From the NCBI GenBank assembly GCA_004154925.1, contig QJNS01000050.1:62001-126000 (forward strand): DNA of 64,000 bases. The letters run 5' to 3'. Below the pieces are notes generated by a model. The model was given only the letters and a program-made list of their open reading frames with translations. It searched no databases and had not been told where the DNA came from. A program made the position numbers and the translations under genes. The stretch comes from Monosporascus cannonballus (Eukaryota > Ascomycota > Sordariomycetes > Xylariales). Of the stretch, positions 58,501 to 64,000 are shown piece after piece (position 1 is the first letter of the stretch; the number at the start of each line of letters is the position of its first letter).

Positions 58501-61500
58501 AAATTAAATTCGCAATTTAGCTATTTATAATTTAACTAATAATTACCGAACGAAAAATAACTTAATTTACCGAGTTTACTTAGTTAAAAAAAACCGTTTT
58601 ATTATGCCAGATTATTCGAGCCCATTTTAATTCTAAATACGATAAAAACCCGATTTTCCTATTATTAACCGGAAATATTACGAATATCGAGAACGGTAAC
58701 ATAAGGATTAAGTGGTTTGGTTTTAGCGGCAGTTATGGTTTTAAGAAAACGTTAATAACAAAAATAACCAAAATTTATTAGACGAAATTATTGGTAAATT
58801 TAATAAAATAAACCGTAATTCGGAATTCTAAAAGAACTTTATACAAATTTATTAACGAATAATTATATAACCTAAGATTAAATATCGGCGATATGGGTAT
58901 TATTTTATATATTTTATTTTTCCTAAAAAAAGCGGAATAAATTTTATACAGAAATGGTTACGAAATAATATATGCCGTAAGAAAATAAATTAAACGGACC
59001 TAATTATTAATAATAAAATTCTGAATATAATTATAATATATGTATAATTTGAAATAATCTTAAAATAATTATTATGTAACTTTTTATCAATACAATTTTA
59101 TTAAATCTTTTTTATTTTTAATTTTTTTCTTTTTTTTAAAAGTAATAATATTAAAATAATTCTTATTTACCATAAATAAAACCTAGCATTATTTAAAATA
59201 CTTAATTTTAACTAGATTTTATTAATTAATTACTTCGTATTTTAATATTTACTTATTAAAGGTTTCTTAAATAAATATTTTCGATATATAATATTATTTT
59301 GCGGTAACGGTTTTAAACGATTAATAATTAAAATATATATAAAATATAAACGGATATATATTAACGTAATTATTAAATATTGATTTAAGGATATTCCTTT
59401 AAAATTTAATATATTAATTAATTATGTGCTTTAAATTACATTTTATTTAATATTTTTATTTTAAAGAATTATTATTTATTAGATTAATCGGGAATTAAAA
59501 AAGCGTTATCTTTTAATTAATATTTAACTTTATAATATAAAATCGAATAAGTTTAATAACAATAAATTATTACGTCGGTTAAAAAAATTAGGAATAATTA
59601 ACCAATTTCTCATTCTTATTGCAAATAATAACCTTAATATTAAATAAATAATTATATAAAAATAGTTTTATCGAAAATTAAATAATAAATTCCAATAAGA
59701 AAACGAAATTCGGCATTATATATATATATCGCATACTTTATGAAAAACATTTAACAATTTTTTTAAAACTGATAACATAAAATTACCGAATAAATCTAAA
59801 ATAATTTTAGGCGAATAAAATAAAAAAATTAAACATTTGCCTCAATAAGGCAAAAACCTTATTAATCCGAAAAAAGAATATATAATTATATTAATACGTA
59901 TTTTTTTAACATAATTATAAAATAATTATTTAATTTTTATAATTATACGTATTTATTATTTGGATTTATTCCGGCTTTAGCAAAAAAAACCTTTTTATAA
60001 ATTTAATAAAAAATAATTATAAATAAAACTTTAAATTACAAAAACGTACTTTAAATAATCCGTAACGTTTAAAACTGTTAAAATTTGGTAATTTTTTTCT
60101 TATTACATATTATAAAAATATATCCTGTAATATAAAAATTTATACGCAAATATTTATTATTAAAAAAATAAGTTATATATTGTTTTTTAACGGTATTAAA
60201 TATTTTCGTTATTTAGTTAATATTTTTAAATATTTTATTTAAATAACGAATAATTTCGGTTTTTCCAAAAAAAACATATTTCTTATATAATAAGCGGATA
60301 TAAAATCATATTTAAATATTTACGTAAATACGAAAAACATATCGTTAAAACTTATTAAAAACACTACCCGGATAAAAAATTAAAAAATAAAAAAAAATAA
60401 AAAATAAAAAGAAATTAATATTTTTTTAAATTTATTAACTAATTATTAATATAATTATAATTATTACAAAAAAATATTAAATTAATAATTTCGAAATCTT
60501 TTAAATATATTAATAAGTTATTTATTAATAATCGTTTATTAATATATTTTTTCGTTTTAATTTATTTATTATTTAATACTATAATTATTAAATGCCGTAA
60601 TTATTTTAACGATTAATAAAAATATTTTTAATTAAAATGATTTAATAATATATTTTACGAAAAAACCGTTAAATATTTTAAGTAAATGTATAAAAAGTAT
60701 TAAGAAAAATATAATAAACAAAATATACAATTTATTATGTATATTTCTTTTCGAATTACGGAAATTTTACCGAAATTCTTTTGTTAAATTTAAATTTTTT
60801 AAAAAAATGGTTCGGTATACCGTATTAACAATAATCTGTAAGAAAATATTATTAACGATTATCTTTAATGCGAACGTAAATAATTTAATTAATATTTTGA
60901 AAATTCTTTCTTAATTAAATTATTTAAATATTTATTTAAATCAAATCGTTTTGATATAATGATAACGAATTAATAATATATTCCCTGGTTTTGCTTATTT
61001 TATACGTAATTTATTATGTATTTAATATTTTTCCGTATTAATAAAACGTACTTGAAATTTTGTTCGGTTAAAGGATTATGTTAATTAGTAATTAATATTA
61101 CCGTAATAGTTTAAATTAATTTTAATTATATTATTTTATATCCGCATTAAATTATTTAATTTACATAATAATATTATATATAATAATAACAACTTTATTT
61201 TAACCCGAAAATGATTAAAAAAATATGAAAAAAAATATGGGAAATATTTTAAATCTTATTTATCAAAAGCATAATGGAACTGCCGGGTTAACATAACTTA
61301 TTACTAAATAAACTTTACGGGATATGAAATAACGATTTAAAAAATCCAGATAAAACCCAAAATAACGAAAACGAAAATTAAATATTCCGGGAATTTCCAT
61401 ATGCTAATTAAATTATTAAGGTAAACGGATTTTATTATAAAAAAATTATATTTAAAAATTAATTTCGCAAAGAAAAAAAACCAATTAATACCAAAAATAA

Positions 61501-62780
61501 GGGCGTTATTAAAAAATAAGTAAATAAGATTTCGAAAAATTAAATTTTAACGCTTATTTAAAACTGGCCGTTTTTTTGGAATAACTTAAATCTATCGTTA
61601 TAATTATAGTAAATTAGGCACGTAATTACTAGGTTAAAGCAATAAATAACATAATTAACATATTCGCAATTTTTAAAGGCGGATTAAATTTGATATAAGC
61701 TTATTTTTTTTCCTTTTTATTTATTATTTGGTTTTATTACATAATATATAAATTTTTACTGAAAGAAATATTTATTTATATAAATTAAAATTAAAATATT
61801 AATTGTAAAATAATAATATTATATATATTATTTATATTATGATAAAAATATAAAGCTTTTTAAAATAAAATATATAAATAAATTATAAAAACCCTTTTTA
61901 ATTACTTTATGTTACTTTATATAATTTACTTTCCAAAAAAAATCTTTTATATTTATATTTATATTAAATTTTACGAAAAATTTATTAATTATTATACCGC
62001 CATTATAATTAATAATTTTACGTTATTATAATGATAAATTTAATTATAATAATAAAATTGAATTAATAGAAATTTAAAATATTTATTCATTAATAATTTA
62101 ATAGTTGTAATAATAGCCAAAATAATACGCATTAAGTAAATAGTTCGCCAGTTAATTTTAAAATTAAAAAACCACCTGGTATTAAAAAAAGAATTCTCTG
62201 CGTTATAAAATAACTTTCGGCTAAGAAAATAATACCTAAACGCCCGACTGGAAAAATAATACCTACGGATCCGGCTTTTTTTAAAAGGCGACAATCACGC
62301 GTATTATCTGGCAGTATGTTTTCTTTAAAAAAATGAAATAATCTTAAAATAATGTTAATTTATATAGCCGTTATTTTACCTAAAATCCGACAATATTAAA
62401 CAAATATTAAGTTATTATTTAAAGAAAGCGCCTTTTTAACGTTTAATAAGAGAAATTTGGTAATAATTTAAAAGTTAATAGTGATTTTAAATTTTTGTTA
62501 TAGACGTTATGTAAAAAATGATAAAAACTGTATTAATCGAATTATATAAAAATAAATAATATATAAAATAATTTTAAAATAATTTAAATTTTTTATAATA
62601 ATTAATTTATGTATTATTTATCCTAAACACATTATTATTTAATAAAAAATATGGAATTAATTAAAAATATTTTAAGCTATTACTAAAACTTAGTAGGACT
62701 GTAAATAAAAAATGTGGCTTCCGATAAAAAGCCTGGCGTTTCGTTAAGTAAAGCTTATAATTAAAATTTTAAGCGTATTA
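55596..62780. other. Large RIP-degraded repeat right of element C, family unknown
   Basis: About 7 kb with no open frame over 90 codons. It continues the sequence left of C (41386-42091). Pairs of GAAATAATC-like motifs at about 10 bp spacing recur on both strands (57014, 59051, 62336, 63031), which suggests one large element. Some minus-strand stretches (about 55700-57000 and 57700-58100) and a plus-strand Asn-rich stretch (about 61260-61620) read for a few dozen codons without recognisable domains. The open minus frame at 62040-62294 shows no motif either. Confidence 0.45.
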
Positions 62781-62788
62781 AAAAAAAT

Positions 62789-62872
62789 GCGTAAAATAAT
62801 AATACGCAAAATAATAACGCGCAAAATAATAATGCGCAAAATAATAATGCGCAAAATAATAATGCGCAAAAC
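62789..62872 (+). repeat. 15 bp tandem repeat coding for Ala-Gln-Asn-Asn-Asn
   Basis: Five full units and one partial unit of GCGCAAAATAATAAT. In one plus frame this reads AQNNN repeated, with a first-unit Gln codon changed to TAA, followed by NSKNSDNT and NNNNNG. The longest open frame here (62787-62972) is a different, basic reading and is probably a shadow. The unit looks like a low-complexity linker of a dead protein. Confidence 0.7.
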
Positions 62873-63107
62873 AGTAAAAATTCGGATAATACGTAAAATA
62901 ATAATAATAATGGAATTTTCAGTGAAATTTAGGCTCGGTTTAAAGGGAAATCGGCGTTATTTGGTTTTATAATACCTAAAAAGTTTTATACAGTTTAACT
63001 GCAAATTTCTTAATATTATTATTTTTACCGGATTATTTCAGATTATTTCAAACTATTAAAGCGATTTGTTTTCTGTACAAATTTTTTACCTACTGAGTAC
63101 CCGTAGG

Positions 63108-64000
63108 TTACCTTAGCTAGCTCAGGCCTCCCTAGCTCATTTTCCCAATTTTTTCAAAGTTATTCAAGTACCGCTCCACAACGCTAAATATTAACCAATT
63201 AAATCCTAAATCCCCGTAACGAACTAACGAAGCCTAAGTTATAATTACGTAAAAACAGCTTCGTTTAGTACATTTATTTTTTCATAAAAACAAAAATCCG
63301 TAATAACTTAATAATAAAACGTTTTTTTATAAATATATATATATATATACCGTTACTTTTGCTATGGCTTATTATTAATATTATTTTAATTTTGATTAGG
63401 ACTTATTTGTTATTTTTAAACCGTAACGCGTATAATAGTTGCAGCCCGAGCCCTTTACGTTATTATCTTCCTTTTTAAAATACGATAAATCCGAATTTTT
63501 TTAATTTTACCGGGTTACGCCTTTAAAACAAAATATACGTACGTATACCTAAGATTTCTGGCATTAACATAAATGAATTAATATAACGTTTAAAAATTTT
63601 ATTCGTAATTAGGTTTTTTACGATAATTTAAGCCGAATTATTAGTTCGACCGTTCGGATTAACCGATTAATTAACGTTTTAAAGGAAAAATAAATATGCG
63701 AAAGGTTATTAATATATAAAAATTAATAAGAATTTTTAATTCCGACTAATTAGGACCCCGTTATACGCAAATACCATAATAAATTATACGGGGAACTTAT
63801 AATTTTCGCAAAAAGGCCTGGATTTTATCATTTGCCGGAAAAAATATTATTCGAAATTAAAATAATTTATATTATCTTAAATAAACGTTAATATTTTATA
63901 AAAATATTTGCCTTTAATTAATTTAAACTTTTAAATTAAGTAATTATATATTTTAAGAAAAGGTAATAATTATATAATACGAAACGAAAAATAAAGCGAT
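63108..64000. mobile_element. Second copy of element H end, reverse orientation, cut by the window edge
   Basis: From TTACCTTAGCTAGCTCAGG onward the sequence matches the right end of H (21560 down to about 20680) on the opposite strand: fold-back arms, the AGTACCGCTCCA block, a TATATATATATA stretch, and the unknown frame. It is more RIP-mutated than H. Its other end is outside the window. Confidence 0.85.
63568..63891 (+). pseudogene. Unknown conserved ORF of the H family, second copy
   Basis: Same frame as 20790-21113, 108 codons including the stop, no frameshift. Blocks FKNFIRN, INRLINVLKEK, EFLIPTN and HNKLYGEL are readable. Trp and Gln codons of the other copy are stops here. Shared frame length and RIP-type differences support real coding in the ancestor. 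Confidence 0.6.

Noticed and set aside
62787..62972. Basic 61-codon frame with MRKII repeats
   Set aside because: It is an alternative reading of the 15 bp tandem repeat; the AQNNN frame fits the pattern of RIP changes better.

Overview
The window looks like an AT-rich, gene-poor block from a filamentous ascomycete (Pezizomycotina), built almost wholly from transposable elements mutated by RIP (repeat-induced point mutation). The evidence is very high TpA content, relict retrotransposon frames whose stops sit mostly where Gln or Trp is expected (CAA/CAG to TAA/TAG, TGG to TAG/TGA), and long stretches without open frames broken by short GC-rich islands. I found no convincing intact host gene, rRNA, tRNA or CRISPR.

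Layout. 1-1242: 3' end of a Copia element with its LTR, followed by a terminal fragment of a second transposon family. 1330-8239: RIP-degraded DNA with a ~300 bp direct repeat pair and two solo Gypsy LTRs (2970-3285, 6545-6919), both flanked by target-site duplications (TSDs). 8240-40296: one nest of transposons, resolved by TSDs and conserved boundaries: Gypsy D (minus) contains Gypsy E (minus), which contains Copia F (plus), which contains a Fot1/pogo-like DNA transposon G (transposase on minus), which was hit separately by chromo-Gypsy A (plus) and an unclassified DNA element H. Removing the inserts gives ordinary sizes: D ~6.4 kb, E ~7.2 kb, F ~7.0 kb, G ~1.85 kb, A 6.8 kb, H 2.7 kb. 40297-41385: a GC-rich island with little RIP that ends in palindromic TACCCGCGGGTA-type repeats. 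42097-55590: chromo-Gypsy C (plus) interrupted by Gypsy B (minus, 44693-51438). 55596-63100: a heavily degraded unknown repeat with phased GAAATAATC motifs and an AQNNN-coding tandem repeat. 63108-64000: a second copy of the H end, running out of the window.

The most interesting signal is a shared antisense gene. Gypsy elements A, C, D, B and E each carry, between the end of pol and the 3' LTR, a relict frame on the opposite strand. It encodes a cysteine cluster followed by a basic coiled-coil-like segment. In A and C the spacing is C-x2-C-x6-C-x8-C-x2-C-x6-C (several Cys now Tyr, as expected from RIP), which matches the fungal Zn(II)2Cys6 spacing. Copia F has an unrelated antisense Pro/Ala-rich frame at the same place. 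H also encodes a conserved frame of about 107 codons that I do not recognise.

Most coding features are therefore relics. Coordinates of degenerate frames are approximate; LTR, TSD and terminal inverted repeat (TIR) coordinates were read base by base unless marked approximate.
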